A stretch of DNA of 35,590 nucleotides from an uncultured Eubacteriales bacterium (GCA_900317035.1 ONFC01000005.1:1-35590), one strand, 5' to 3'; counted from the first letter of the stretch, positions 25,465-35,112 are shown. A program made the numbers and translations. Notes: generated by a model from the sequence alone, not told the origin.

Positions 25465-26835
25465 TTACGCGCGCTCGACCATATCCATCATGGTCAGATC
25501 GAGTTTTAAGACCACATCCGGATCATAATTGATCGATTCGAAGCGTTTCTGCAGACGGCTGCAGGCGATCTTTGCGCCGCTTTCCGCCTTTGCGGACGGC
25601 AGCATGATGATATACTGGGCGCCGCTGAACTTCGTAAATACATCGCCTTTTCTAAGGGTATCCTGGATCGCGGTGAAAAGCACATCCATCGCAGGTTCCA
25701 GCACCTTCGGGTCGAGCATATTTCCTTCTGCATCAAGAAGCGTCGCAAGCATCACGCAGAATGTCTGCTCGGATCTGGCCATCATTCGCTCGATAAAACG
25801 GAAGATCGCGAGGAAAGGCTCGTAATCCTGCCAGTACGCGCCACGGATCGTGCCGGGCTCCTTGAGCTGCTGCATGAGTGTCCGGATATTCATCTCGATT
25901 GCTTCCGGGCGCTCGACTTTTGCCTGTTTGGATGGCAGCGTCGAGTCATAGAAGCGGAAGTTGTTTCTTCCTTCTTTCTTTACCACGTAGAGAGCGCGGT
26001 CCGCCTTATCGTAGAGCGTATCCATGTTGTTGCCGTCCTGAGGTGCCAGTGCGATACCGATGGAAAGCGAAGCGATACCGTTGGTGGCTTCCTTAAGATC
26101 GGCATTTACCGCCTCCTGAAAAACTGTCAGCCGCCTGGATAATCTTTCATTAGATGGCGGATTCTCCATGAAAATAACGAATTCGTCTCCTCCGAGACGT
26201 CCGACGAGATCCTCCGGGAAATACTCCATCATCATGTGCGCCAGACGGTTCAGCACCTGATCTCCGACAATATGTCCGAGCTTATCGTTTACACTCTTGA
26301 AGTGGTCCACATCGACGATCATATAGGCAGCGCTGGTGCCCTGTGCCAGGGTCAGCTCGATCTTCTGGGTAAGATAGGAACGGTTCCAAAGTCCGGTCAT
26401 CGGATCTTTTGAAGCGATGCTCTCGAATCTCTTGGCTCTCTTCTCGGCAAGTCTTCGGAATTCTTCAAGTTCCAGTGTTCTCGCAATACGTGAACGCATG
26501 ACCTGCGGCACAAAAGGTTTTCCGATAAAGTCAGCCGCTCCGAGTTTCAGGCATTCGACCTCAGTCTCAGGATCGGTCTTTGCGGTCAGGAAGATGACCG
26601 GGACGTCCTGATATTCGTGATTGGCACGAATCTGACGAAGCGTCTCCAATCCGTCCATTTCCGGCATATTAATGTCCAGAAGGATCAGATCCGGTACTCT
26701 TTTCTCGAGGAAGCGGAGCGCCATCTGCCCGGATGTTACCAGACTGACTTGATAATACTCGTCAAGCGCCTGCTTGGCGAGCGTCAGGTTTGCCTTACTG
26801 TCATCTACGACCAGGATCGTTTTCGTATTATCCAC
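25465..26835 (-). CDS. Response regulator with GGDEF diguanylate cyclase and C-terminal degenerate cyclase-like domain
   Basis: A 456-residue protein starting at GTG 26835 (AGGAG nine bases upstream). Residues 1-125 are a receiver with Asp11-Asp12, phospho-acceptor Asp54 and Lys106. Residues 140-300 are a GGDEF domain with an intact GGDEF (215-219) and DVDHFKSVND. The usual inhibitory RxxD five residues before GGDEF reads FPED, so product feedback is probably absent. Residues about 320-456 look like a second, degenerate cyclase domain (KFSGAQYIIML in the GGDEF position). It would make cyclic di-GMP when phosphorylated, most likely via the hybrid kinase encoded five bases upstream. Confidence 0.9.
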   Translation of the reverse strand: MDNTKTILVVDDSKANLTLAKQALDEYYQVSLVTSGQMALRFLEKRVPDLILLDINMPEMDGLETLRQIRANHEYQDVPVIFLTAKTDPETEVECLKLGAADFIGKPFVPQVMRSRIARTLELEEFRRLAEKRAKRFESIASKDPMTGLWNRSYLTQKIELTLAQGTSAAYMIVDVDHFKSVNDKLGHIVGDQVLNRLAHMMMEYFPEDLVGRLGGDEFVIFMENPPSNERLSRRLTVFQEAVNADLKEATNGIASLSIGIALAPQDGNNMDTLYDKADRALYVVKKEGRNNFRFYDSTLPSKQAKVERPEAIEMNIRTLMQQLKEPGTIRGAYWQDYEPFLAIFRFIERMMARSEQTFCVMLATLLDAEGNMLDPKVLEPAMDVLFTAIQDTLRKGDVFTKFSGAQYIIMLPSAKAESGAKIACSRLQKRFESINYDPDVVLKLDLTMMDMVERA

Positions 26836-26839
26836 GATG

Positions 26840-29566
26840 TCATTCTCCTAACAGATTATTCAAGTTCTCGGTGGCTTCATCGTACTGGAAGTCATTGAGG
26901 TAATTTCTGGTTCTCTTCAGCGCCAGTACCGTATCCGGACCGACTTCAAAATTCATAAGCCATTCCAGTTTCTGAAGGGCGGAATCCTGATCGAAGTCCT
27001 CGATACTGTTTCTGATATTGATGATCGCCTGCTTGAGCTCGGCATCCGTGATCGGAAGCTTCGGTTCTTCTTCCTGATCCGCCACTTCCTCCGGCAGTTC
27101 CATCACACCGCGGGCTCGGAGCTCCAGTCCGATATCATCCAGCAGGGACTGATATGCCGACAGCAGGTCTCCGTAATTGGCATCGATGAATTCATGGCGT
27201 CCGTCGTAGTTGGCAAACTCATGTTTCTTCGCCATTTCCGAGAGCTCCATCGCACCGATGGAAGCGGCGACACTCTTCAGGGCATGCGCCTCGATACCAT
27301 ATCCGGCATAATCCTTCGCCTCCGCCAGTTCACGCAGACGGTCGATCTTGATGATGCCGTCTTCATAGACGACCTTGAGAAGGCTGATATAGTTATCCAT
27401 GCTGTTACCGCAGTTCAGAAGACCACGGCTGCAATCTACGCCGCGGAGCTGCACTTCGCCTTCACCGAAGTGCGGCGCGCTGGCAACTGTATGCTGCTTT
27501 CGGATGATCATCTCTGCCGGGAGATTGCTCTTTAAGGATTTTTCCAGCTGGGACAGCTCGATCGGTTTACTTACATAGTCCTGGAAACCTTCTTTATAGA
27601 ACATCTCGCGTACACCGCTCACCGCATTTGCCGTAAGCGCCACTACAGGAACCTTCTGGAAATACTCGCCGTCCATCTTACGGATGATGCGGAGCGTATC
27701 GATACCGTCAAGATCCGGCATCATGTGGTCCATATAGATAATGTCGAACTGCTGTCCGTCCCGGAGCATCTCGATACATTCTTTACCGGAAGACGCCGTA
27801 AATACATGCATCTGATACGGCTCGAGAAGTCCTTTTACGACCTTGAGGTTTACCGCATTATCATCGACGACGAGGATCTTCGCCTCCGGCGCGATGAAGG
27901 TTTCCTGGAATTCATCGGACTCGAGCGACTCGATCGGTTTATCCGTAAGTACGGAAGCAAATACTGCCGAGTATACCGGACGGCGGATCACAAGGACATC
28001 CTTATATCCGGTGGTCAGTTCATTCTTATCAAACATCAGCACGATCTTCGGATTGCCGTGGGAACTGCAGAATTCACGGATCTCATGGGAATACTCATCA
28101 AATGCCGTTTTACTTACAAAGAAATACGAATAGTTCGCATTCGAAGCAGGATCAAGGTCTCTCGGAGCTGCCGCAAAGCGTGCCGAGATTCCGAGGCGCT
28201 GCAGGTCGTTTCTTGCCTGATCACGGAAGACTGCTTTTTCATCGAAATACAGGACGTGTTCTTTTTTATTGGCGGGAACGCTCGCCATCGGCTTCTGCTT
28301 CGCGATATACTGGTGCATCTCAAAGGAGAAGGTACTTCCTTTTCCGTATTCACTCTCTACGGAGATCGTACCGCCCATGAGATCCATCAGGCGCTTACAG
28401 ATCGAAAGACCGAGGCCGGTTCCCTCGACAGAGCGGTTCTGACGGGTGTCCAGACGCTGGAAGGAGCCGAAGAGTCTCTGCTTATCTTCCGGACGGATAC
28501 CCATACCGGTATCGGAAACATCGAAATGCAAAAGACACATATCACTCGATACCGGCTGATATGCGACTTTCAGTGTGATATATCCTTCCGATGTGAACTT
28601 CACCGCATTATTCAGAAGGTTCAGAAGCACCTGGCGGATACGGATCTCATCGCCGACGAGTTCCGACGGGATCTTCGGGTCGATATTGACGACCAGATCC
28701 AGGTTCTTATCCTGCATACGGACGGTGATGATGTTGATGATGTCATTGATAACAGATGTCAGCTGATAACGGACATTGATGATCTCCATCTTACCGGACT
28801 CGATCTTACTGAAGTCGAGAATATCATTTACGATCGACAGGAGTGCATTACCTGCACTCTTGATATTTCTGGCATTTTCACGCACGGCCGGATTGATGTC
28901 ATCACGGAGGATCATCTCGGTCATACCGACGATCGCATTCATCGGCGTTCTGATCTCATGGGACATGCTCGCCAGGAAGTCCGCCTTCGTCTGGGATGCA
29001 GCGACAGCTTCCTTCTTCTTGATCTCAACGATCTGAAGAAGATCCTCGGTACTCTGGGATTTCTGGACCAGATTCTGCTTCGAGCGGTTAATGAAGGATA
29101 CCAGCGCCATGAGGAATACCTGCGCGATGATCAGGAGGATGATACGTACCATCAGCTCCTGCGGCGTCTTAAGGAAGATCAGGAGCGGGTAATCGTAGAC
29201 CATCCAGAAGGAATAGTAGAACGCGGTAAAGATCAGACAGTAAAGGTTCGCCGAGAAATCAAAGTACAGGGAGATAACACAGGCAACTGTGATAAAACCA
29301 TCCTGCAGCGATCCCGGGTTTTTATAGTATATACCGTACAGCACGACGAGCGACAGAAATAGCGTCGTCATCATATACATCTGGAATTTGTAATTGTCTT
29401 TAGAGATCCTGGTAAGAAGGATCGCGACCAGTGGTGTGGTGATGCAGTAGATATTAAAGAATTCCGGATACTCTTCCGCATTCGCTGAAAGAAGCATGAA
29501 GAAAACACATGTAACAAAATAAATCAGCAGGAGGATCCTCTGTGCATCTTTCTTCTCAAGCAGCAT
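26840..29566 (-). CDS. Membrane hybrid histidine kinase with receiver and Hpt domains
   Basis: A 908-residue phosphorelay protein. About six membrane helices (10-165) are followed by a coiled stretch, HisKA with His203 in SHEIRTPMN, HATPase with LNNAVKFT, DTGMGI and GTGLGLSI, a degenerate receiver-like region (about 445-565), a true receiver (Asp613 in YMDHMMPDLDG) and an Hpt domain (His761 in AHALKS). The C-terminal about 70 residues are helical and unassigned. ATG 29566 follows AAGGAG; it lies two bases after the upstream stop. The full His-Asp-His chain could pass phosphate to the receiver of the diguanylate cyclase encoded next. The signal is unknown; the sensor is entirely membrane-embedded. 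Confidence 0.93.
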   Translation of the reverse strand: MLLEKKDAQRILLLIYFVTCVFFMLLSANAEEYPEFFNIYCITTPLVAILLTRISKDNYKFQMYMMTTLFLSLVVLYGIYYKNPGSLQDGFITVACVISLYFDFSANLYCLIFTAFYYSFWMVYDYPLLIFLKTPQELMVRIILLIIAQVFLMALVSFINRSKQNLVQKSQSTEDLLQIVEIKKKEAVAASQTKADFLASMSHEIRTPMNAIVGMTEMILRDDINPAVRENARNIKSAGNALLSIVNDILDFSKIESGKMEIINVRYQLTSVINDIINIITVRMQDKNLDLVVNIDPKIPSELVGDEIRIRQVLLNLLNNAVKFTSEGYITLKVAYQPVSSDMCLLHFDVSDTGMGIRPEDKQRLFGSFQRLDTRQNRSVEGTGLGLSICKRLMDLMGGTISVESEYGKGSTFSFEMHQYIAKQKPMASVPANKKEHVLYFDEKAVFRDQARNDLQRLGISARFAAAPRDLDPASNANYSYFFVSKTAFDEYSHEIREFCSSHGNPKIVLMFDKNELTTGYKDVLVIRRPVYSAVFASVLTDKPIESLESDEFQETFIAPEAKILVVDDNAVNLKVVKGLLEPYQMHVFTASSGKECIEMLRDGQQFDIIYMDHMMPDLDGIDTLRIIRKMDGEYFQKVPVVALTANAVSGVREMFYKEGFQDYVSKPIELSQLEKSLKSNLPAEMIIRKQHTVASAPHFGEGEVQLRGVDCSRGLLNCGNSMDNYISLLKVVYEDGIIKIDRLRELAEAKDYAGYGIEAHALKSVAASIGAMELSEMAKKHEFANYDGRHEFIDANYGDLLSAYQSLLDDIGLELRARGVMELPEEVADQEEEPKLPITDAELKQAIINIRNSIEDFDQDSALQKLEWLMNFEVGPDTVLALKRTRNYLNDFQYDEATENLNNLLGE

Positions 29567-29568
29567 GG

Positions 29569-30519
29569 TTACTCTCCTTCTCTGCACTGTTCTTTCAGGG
29601 CGACCCCGGAAGGAACGACAAACTTCAGTGTAGTCGGAAGCACACGGACCGAGAGTGAATTGCTCTGCTCATCCATATTATAGGTTTCACCATCCGCCGT
29701 AAAATACATCTTTCGTTTTTCAGAGATCCGGATCGAAAGCTCGGATGCATCCATTATCCGGATCGACTTACCAAGATTATCGAGTTTACCGTGCTTATAG
29801 TTCTTCATGTTCGGAATGACCGAAAACAGTGACGAAGAGTCACGGATCATAAGCTTGAATCTTCCGTTTACCGGGGATGCATTTCCTACCGGAGAGTAGG
29901 ATCCGCCATATACGATACCGTTAAATGCCGTGATCGAAGCTCTTCTTCCCGTAAGCTCCTGGCCGTCCGCCACGACGGAATACTGCGAATTTACAAAGAA
30001 GATCGAGTTCTTCAGGACCGAGAACTTATACGGAAGCATAGCGCCTACTATAGAAACACGGCTCAGGCTGTTCACCTCTTCCGCCACACGGGCCTCGAAG
30101 CCGACAGAGCAGAAGTTCACTGCTTTTCCGAAACCGAAATCCAGAATATCGAGATACATCGGGGTACCGTTGACAAGGTTCGTAAGATTGGAGAAAGGTT
30201 CTGCTTCTCCCTCGAAGACCTTCAGGATATCATTGGTCATGCCGCATGGATAAAAGGCGACCTCGACCATGGAGAAATTCGGGATACCGCTGATCGCACG
30301 GCTGAGGGTGCCCGAACCGCCGCAGATATAAAGGCGGATCGTCTCATCTTCAAAGATGTGGCAGAGTCTTCCGATGAGGACAGTCTCATGTCCGACATAC
30401 TCGGTATTAAATACAAGAGCACCCATCTCCGGATGTGCAGAGATATACTCACGGACACGCACAGAGATATTTTCTTTCTCTTTTCCCGCTCGCGGATTGA
30501 TGATAAATATGTGTTTCAT
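29569..30519 (-). CDS. Diacylglycerol/lipid kinase-like protein with altered GGDGT motif
   Basis: A 316-residue protein of the DAGK catalytic fold. It starts HIFIINPRAGK, and YPCGMTND stands where the family has PxGTxND. The nucleotide-binding GGDGT reads GGSGT (67-71): the conserved Asp is Ser69, and the following acidic position is Arg74. DGE near the C-terminus (276-278) is retained. Loss of the Asp suggests weak, absent or altered kinase activity; it may now bind a lipid or nucleotide as a sensor. It is the first gene of the operon with the hybrid kinase and the diguanylate cyclase, spaced by only a few bases, which argues for a signalling role. AAAGGG precedes ATG 30519. Confidence 0.83.
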   Translation of the reverse strand: MKHIFIINPRAGKEKENISVRVREYISAHPEMGALVFNTEYVGHETVLIGRLCHIFEDETIRLYICGGSGTLSRAISGIPNFSMVEVAFYPCGMTNDILKVFEGEAEPFSNLTNLVNGTPMYLDILDFGFGKAVNFCSVGFEARVAEEVNSLSRVSIVGAMLPYKFSVLKNSIFFVNSQYSVVADGQELTGRRASITAFNGIVYGGSYSPVGNASPVNGRFKLMIRDSSSLFSVIPNMKNYKHGKLDNLGKSIRIMDASELSIRISEKRKMYFTADGETYNMDEQSNSLSVRVLPTTLKFVVPSGVALKEQCREGE

Positions 30520-30615
30520 GAATCCCTTTGAACCTGCGGGACCAAAAAGGTCACGCCCTCTCCCCGAAAAACTATGAATAGGATACCACAGATATCTATA
30601 TAAATAAAGATAAAC

Positions 30616-31683
30616 TTACTTTTCGGGATTCGTGCCGGAAACCGGTGCCAGATCAGTTTCAGAACTCACGATCGGCGTCATGGAAGGATCCGAGGGGTCG
30701 ACGATAACTGCCACCGTCTCTCCGTCAAGCTCCGCCTCACTGTCATCTGCGGAATTTGAGGATCTTTTCTGGAACGGGATCATCTTAACGATATTATCAA
30801 AAGCGGACTTTCCGGTCTCACCGACATTTAGATAAACATTTCGGAGGACACGGAGCTCCGGAGCTTTAAAAGTCTTCACCACAGCGGAAACACGGGACAC
30901 GATCGCTTCCTTCGGCTTGATCTGTGAAGGACGGAATTTCGGCATCATGCTACTGAAAAGTGCTTTTTCCTCGGCACGGTGACGGCGGATAAGGTCTTTC
31001 TCCTCTTTCCGGTTGATCAGCCTGAGTTCCCGCCAGGCACTGTAATTTCTTCTTGTCGGCTCGCTTTTCGTCATCACGGCATCCACACGGCCGTAGATAC
31101 TGCCGCCGACCTTATCCGAAATCACTTTCATCTCGCCGGAGATCTCGGAGAGGATGCCCAGGCGCCGCTTCACGCCGAAGATCGTCGTTACGGTCACGAT
31201 CAGATCGCAGATCAGCATCACCGTCAGGATAGAAAGGATCACGACCTTCGCAGTATCATAGGTGTGGTGCAGCACCCACAGTACCGTCGGGTGAAGCACA
31301 TAGATACCGAAGGAGCACGCAATGCCCCAGTACATCGAGAACTTCGGGCATATAAAGCCCATAAAGTTATACTTCTCATTTCTGTAGTCCCACCAGCGCA
31401 TCTCGAAGATCTGATAGAGGATAAAGCCTGCCCAGAACTCGACAAAGGTGCAGATAAACGCTGACCCGAAAAACAAAAGGAAGAAATTGTAAGCCAATGG
31501 CCTAAGCAGTAGAACAACGCCATAAAAACCAATACCGTAGACCGGACATAAGGGACCGTTCAGGAATCCTCTGTTGATGAAACGTCCTTCATCATATCCG
31601 TAATACACGACCTCCAGGACCCAGCCGGTGATCGCGTAGATAAAGAACATACAGTACGAATCCACAAACGGATAAAAGTGCAT
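30616..31683 (-). CDS. CmpB-like putative ABC-transporter type IV membrane protein
   Basis: A 355-residue protein. The N-terminal about 185 residues carry five or so helices with RGFLNGPLCPVYGIG, RWWDYRNEKYN and GFICPKFSMYWG, the signature of the CmpB-like putative ABC-transporter family (PF06541-type). Despite the name, no ATPase gene is nearby and transport is unproven. The C-terminal about 170 residues are basic, then acidic, and probably cytoplasmic. ATG 31683 is preceded by AAGAAGGGA. A -10 box (TATAAT at 31717-31712, minus strand) lies about 30 bases upstream. A 96-base gap separates it from the signalling operon. Confidence 0.83.
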   Translation of the reverse strand: MHFYPFVDSYCMFFIYAITGWVLEVVYYGYDEGRFINRGFLNGPLCPVYGIGFYGVVLLLRPLAYNFFLLFFGSAFICTFVEFWAGFILYQIFEMRWWDYRNEKYNFMGFICPKFSMYWGIACSFGIYVLHPTVLWVLHHTYDTAKVVILSILTVMLICDLIVTVTTIFGVKRRLGILSEISGEMKVISDKVGGSIYGRVDAVMTKSEPTRRNYSAWRELRLINRKEEKDLIRRHRAEEKALFSSMMPKFRPSQIKPKEAIVSRVSAVVKTFKAPELRVLRNVYLNVGETGKSAFDNIVKMIPFQKRSSNSADDSEAELDGETVAVIVDPSDPSMTPIVSSETDLAPVSGTNPEK

Positions 31684-31711
31684 ACGATTTTCCCTTCTTA
31701 CTAATACAACG

Positions 31712-31717
31712 ATTATA
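31712..31717 (-). promoter_or_regulatory. Minus-strand -10 box for the CmpB-like gene
   Basis: TATAAT on the minus strand, with a poor -35 (TAGCAA, 31740-31735) 17 bases upstream. The -35 overlaps the -10 of the divergent GH43 promoter, so the two could compete. Confidence 0.5.
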
Positions 31718-31734
31718 CATTTCTTTCTAAAGAT

Positions 31735-31744
31735 TTGCTATAAT
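31735..31744 (+). promoter_or_regulatory. Extended -10 promoter for the GH43 gene
   Basis: TTTGC-TATAAT: a consensus -10 (31739-31744) with the TGn extension that can replace a -35. The leader of about 80 bases holds GGGATC and GATCCC arms that could form a hairpin before the start codon. Confidence 0.6.
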
Positions 31745-31831
31745 AGTTTCACTATCAAACTTTTCGCACTACAAACGGGATCCGGCGCCTCTTTCCGCCA
31801 TCTTGATCCCGGCGATGAAAGGACGTATCTC

Positions 31832-33316
31832 ATGGCCAATCCATACTTACCCATGTGGGAACACATCCCGGACGGCGAACCAAGAGTTTTCGGCGACCGC
31901 GTCTACATCTACGGATCTCACGACAACGCAGACACTGACGAATTCTGCGATTTCTGTCTGAAGGTATGGTCCGCACCTGTCAGTGATCCGACAAACTGGA
32001 CCTCTCACGGCATCGCTTTTTCGACCCGCGATTTCCCGGGACACCCTTCCGATACCGACTGGACAGACGGACGCCTCTTCGCTCCGGATGTTGTCGAAAA
32101 AGACGGCAAATACTATCTTTACGCATATATCCAGAACGCCCCGGGCTGTGTCGCCGTTGCCGACAAGCCGGAAGGACCGTTCAAGCTCCTTTCCCGTTAT
32201 AAGCACAATATCGAGAACCACCCGGACGGCGGTATCTTCATCGATCCGGGCACGCTCGTCGATGACGACGGACGCGTCTATGTATACTGCGGATTCCTGC
32301 GCTCTTATATGTTCGAGGTAAACCCGGATAACATGTATGAAGTGATCGACGGCAGTTTCAAGATGGATATCATCCCGAACACCGCACCGTTTAACTTCTT
32401 CGAGGCATGCTCTCCCCGAAAGATCAACGGCAAATACTACATGATCTATTCCTCTGCCGAGCCCACCAGCCAGCTGGTATATGCAGCATCCGACTCCCCG
32501 ACGGGTCCTTTTGAATACAAGGGAACACTCATCGACTCCGGATGCGACTATCCGGGCGGAAATGACCACGGCTCCGTCGCAAAGGTCGGCGACCAGTGGT
32601 ACATCTTCTATCACAAGATGACAAACGGTTCCATCATGAGCCGTGTCGGCTGCGCCGATAAGCTCGAGCTTAAGGAAGACGGCACCTTCACACAGGCCGA
32701 GATGACCTCTCAGGGATTCGAGGATATCCTCAATCCTTACCGTGTTACAAACCCGCAGATGGCATGCGTCCTGACAAACGGCGCCACGATCACCGAAAGA
32801 ACGCCTTTTGACCAGTGCATCACGAAGATCTCTGACGGTTCTGTTCTCGGATTTAAGTACTACGATTTCGGAAATCATTCCGGATCTGAAATGAAGTGTG
32901 TCATTAAGCTTGATAACTGCTACATGAGCGGCAGGATCCACATCTTCGCCGACGGCGTTCCGCAGGAAGCTGTCGAGAAGTACGCACGTCCGATCTTCGA
33001 TGACGAGCCATCTGCCGAGGAGAAAAAGGCCAAGCGCACCGATGCTTCTGCTAAGGTGTATGGCTTCAGCGGCAAAGTCCTTGAGCAGTTCTCTACTTCT
33101 GAATATACAGGAAAGTTTGGTCTTTGCCGTGAAGGACGCGAGATCGGATGCGCGGAGTTCTCTTCCAATGCAAGCGTTGTCAGTGCAACCGTGGAAGGAC
33201 TTTCCGGCAAGCATGCAATCTACTTCCTCGTCGAAGGCCGATACAAGGGCTGGGGCGGACACTATATGGACGGAAGAAATCTTTTCGACTTCTTCGGATT
33301 CGTATTCCAGGTCTGA
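31832..33316 (+). CDS. Glycoside hydrolase family 43 protein with C-terminal beta domain
   Basis: A 494-residue protein. Residues 1-300 form the GH43 five-bladed propeller: PDGEPRVF (Asp14, general base region), FAPD (Asp86, pKa modulator) and FFEACSPRKINGKYYMIYS (Glu191, general acid). Residues about 320-494 are a beta-rich accessory domain resembling CBM6-type modules. No signal peptide is present, so it would act on imported arabino- or xylo-oligosaccharides in the cytoplasm. GH43 specificity varies (arabinofuranosidase, xylosidase and others) and cannot be fixed by sequence. ATG 31832 follows AAAGGA. Divergent from the CmpB-like gene; the pyrophosphatase gene follows after 82 bases. Confidence 0.9.
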   Translation: MANPYLPMWEHIPDGEPRVFGDRVYIYGSHDNADTDEFCDFCLKVWSAPVSDPTNWTSHGIAFSTRDFPGHPSDTDWTDGRLFAPDVVEKDGKYYLYAYIQNAPGCVAVADKPEGPFKLLSRYKHNIENHPDGGIFIDPGTLVDDDGRVYVYCGFLRSYMFEVNPDNMYEVIDGSFKMDIIPNTAPFNFFEACSPRKINGKYYMIYSSAEPTSQLVYAASDSPTGPFEYKGTLIDSGCDYPGGNDHGSVAKVGDQWYIFYHKMTNGSIMSRVGCADKLELKEDGTFTQAEMTSQGFEDILNPYRVTNPQMACVLTNGATITERTPFDQCITKISDGSVLGFKYYDFGNHSGSEMKCVIKLDNCYMSGRIHIFADGVPQEAVEKYARPIFDDEPSAEEKKAKRTDASAKVYGFSGKVLEQFSTSEYTGKFGLCREGREIGCAEFSSNASVVSATVEGLSGKHAIYFLVEGRYKGWGGHYMDGRNLFDFFGFVFQV

Positions 33317-33398
33317 AACTGCTTGGCGACTCCACAAAGCAGAAGCTGCGGGCAAGTGCTTTTGCCAAAGAAACATAAGAAGAATGAAGGTATGAAAC

Positions 33399-35009
33399 AT
33401 GAGTGAGATCTATGTTGTAGGTCATAAGAACCCCGATACCGATACCGTCGTATCCGCGATGGCATATACGGCGCTGAAACACGCGCTCGGCGAGCAGGAT
33501 TACATCGCTGCCCGGCTCGATCACTTGAGTGACGAGACCAAGCGTATGCTCGCGCGGTTCGGTTTTGAGACACCGCTTCGCATCCGCGACGTTAGAACGC
33601 AGGTACAGGATCTGGACTTCGATACGCCGCCGGCGCTGAATGCTCAGGTCACACTGGATAAGGCATGGAGAACGATGTCCGAGGGCAAGATCTCCGTCAT
33701 CCCCGTCATCAACGAGGACGGAACGCTCTACGGCACGCTTTCTTCCGGCGACATCGCCTCCTATAATATGGAAACGATCAACAATCCGCATATCGATAAC
33801 CTTCCGCTCTTCAACCTCTTAAGCGTTCTAGAAGGCCGGATCGTCAACGAATGTGACACCACGACGGATTCTATTTCCGGTGAGATCTGCATCGCGCTTC
33901 CGCAGAATAACGAGAACCTCCTGTTCTCTTCTAAGGATTCCATCGTCTTCTGCGGCAATCAGCCGGACATGGTAAAGAGAGCTCTTACGATCGGCGTCAA
34001 TTGCCTGATCCTCTGTCAGACCGATGTCGATCCTTCCTGGTTTTCCGGAAAGACAAACACCTGCGTGATCTCCACCCCGCTGGACGCCAGCAAGGCAGCC
34101 AAGCTCATCTATCAGGCGCTCCCAATCTCCCGTGCCTGCTACACCGGCGAGATCCAGTGCTTCCACCTTGATAACTATATCGACGACGTTAAAGAAGTCG
34201 TCTTAAAGAGCCGTTTCAGAAGCTACCCGGTACTCGATGAGAACAACAAGGTCATCGGAACCCTCGCGAGATTCCACCTCCTGCGTCCGAGAAGAAAGAA
34301 GGTCGTACTGGTGGACCACAATGAACTCGCGCAGTCCGTGCCGGGGCTCGAACAGGCGGAGATCCTTGGTATCATCGACCATCACCGTCTTGCGGATATC
34401 CAGACCACGCAGCCGATCGCGATGCGCAATGAACCCGTCGGCAGCACGAATACGATCATCACGGAGCTGTATCAGGAGAATGGCGTTATGCCGTCCCCGA
34501 AGATGGCCGGCCTGATGTGCGCCGCGATCCTTTCCGACACGGTTATGTTCAAGTCTCCGACCTGCACACAGAGAGATATCGCGATGGCTGAGCGTCTCGC
34601 CCGTATCGCCGGCGTAAGCATCGACGAACTCGGACACGACCTCTTCAATGCTTCCTTCGACACGAAGTCCGTCGAGGAGCTGATGAAGTCTGACTTCAAG
34701 GAATTCCACATCGCTGAGCACACCCTCGGCGTGGCGCAGATCGTCTGCATCGATTCTTTCAAGATGCTCAACCGGAAAGACGAATTCATCGCTCATATGA
34801 ATTCGCTCCGCTCCGAGCGCGGCTATGACTTCGTGATCCTGATGCTCACGGATGTCCTCCAGGAAGGTACCGAGCTCCTCTACGTCGGTGATGACGACAC
34901 CATCCGCTTCGCCTTCAGCGTCGAGCCGAAAGACAACCACGTCTTCCTTCCGGGCGTCATGTCCAGAAAGAAACAGATCATCCCGATGCTCACCGCACTG
35001 TGGGGCTGA
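33399..35009 (+). CDS. ppaC: CBS/DRTGG-regulated manganese-dependent inorganic pyrophosphatase
   Basis: A 536-residue family II pyrophosphatase. The DHH domain starts with VGHKNPDTD (His9, Asp13, Asp15) and is interrupted by a regulatory insert: CBS1 (about 70-130), a DRTGG-type domain (about 175-245), and CBS2 (about 248-298). The DHH part resumes with VDHNE (from 305) and GIIDHH (327-329), followed by DHHA2. The size and order match nucleotide-regulated clostridial CBS-pyrophosphatases, which are inhibited by AMP/ADP and activated by diadenosine polyphosphates. It removes pyrophosphate from reactions such as cytidylyl transfer and tRNA charging. AAGG is eight bases before ATG 33399. Confidence 0.94.
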   Translation: MSEIYVVGHKNPDTDTVVSAMAYTALKHALGEQDYIAARLDHLSDETKRMLARFGFETPLRIRDVRTQVQDLDFDTPPALNAQVTLDKAWRTMSEGKISVIPVINEDGTLYGTLSSGDIASYNMETINNPHIDNLPLFNLLSVLEGRIVNECDTTTDSISGEICIALPQNNENLLFSSKDSIVFCGNQPDMVKRALTIGVNCLILCQTDVDPSWFSGKTNTCVISTPLDASKAAKLIYQALPISRACYTGEIQCFHLDNYIDDVKEVVLKSRFRSYPVLDENNKVIGTLARFHLLRPRRKKVVLVDHNELAQSVPGLEQAEILGIIDHHRLADIQTTQPIAMRNEPVGSTNTIITELYQENGVMPSPKMAGLMCAAILSDTVMFKSPTCTQRDIAMAERLARIAGVSIDELGHDLFNASFDTKSVEELMKSDFKEFHIAEHTLGVAQIVCIDSFKMLNRKDEFIAHMNSLRSERGYDFVILMLTDVLQEGTELLYVGDDDTIRFAFSVEPKDNHVFLPGVMSRKKQIIPMLTALWG

Positions 35010-35072
35010 TCCGGCGGGTGCTTTTCGCGCGGCATAAAAAGGAACTACAAAAGAAATCATATTCGATTCTTC

Positions 35073-35112
35073 AAAAGTGGCACGATTTCAACGAACCGTG
35101 TCACTTTTGTCA
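35073..35112 (+). terminator. Probable (bidirectional) terminator after the pyrophosphatase gene
   Basis: AAAAGTGGCACG (35073-35084) pairs with CGTGTCACTTTT (35097-35108) over 12 positions with one G-T pair and a 12-base loop. The stem itself ends in T4, followed by GTC, so the T-run is short. The mirror image would also work on the minus strand. Confidence 0.6.

Noticed and set aside
27725..29362. 545-codon open frame on the plus strand
   Set aside because: Antisense to the hybrid histidine kinase; the translation is low-complexity His/Arg/Asp-rich text with no domain. The same holds for 1694-2872 (minus) and 24230-25402 (plus).
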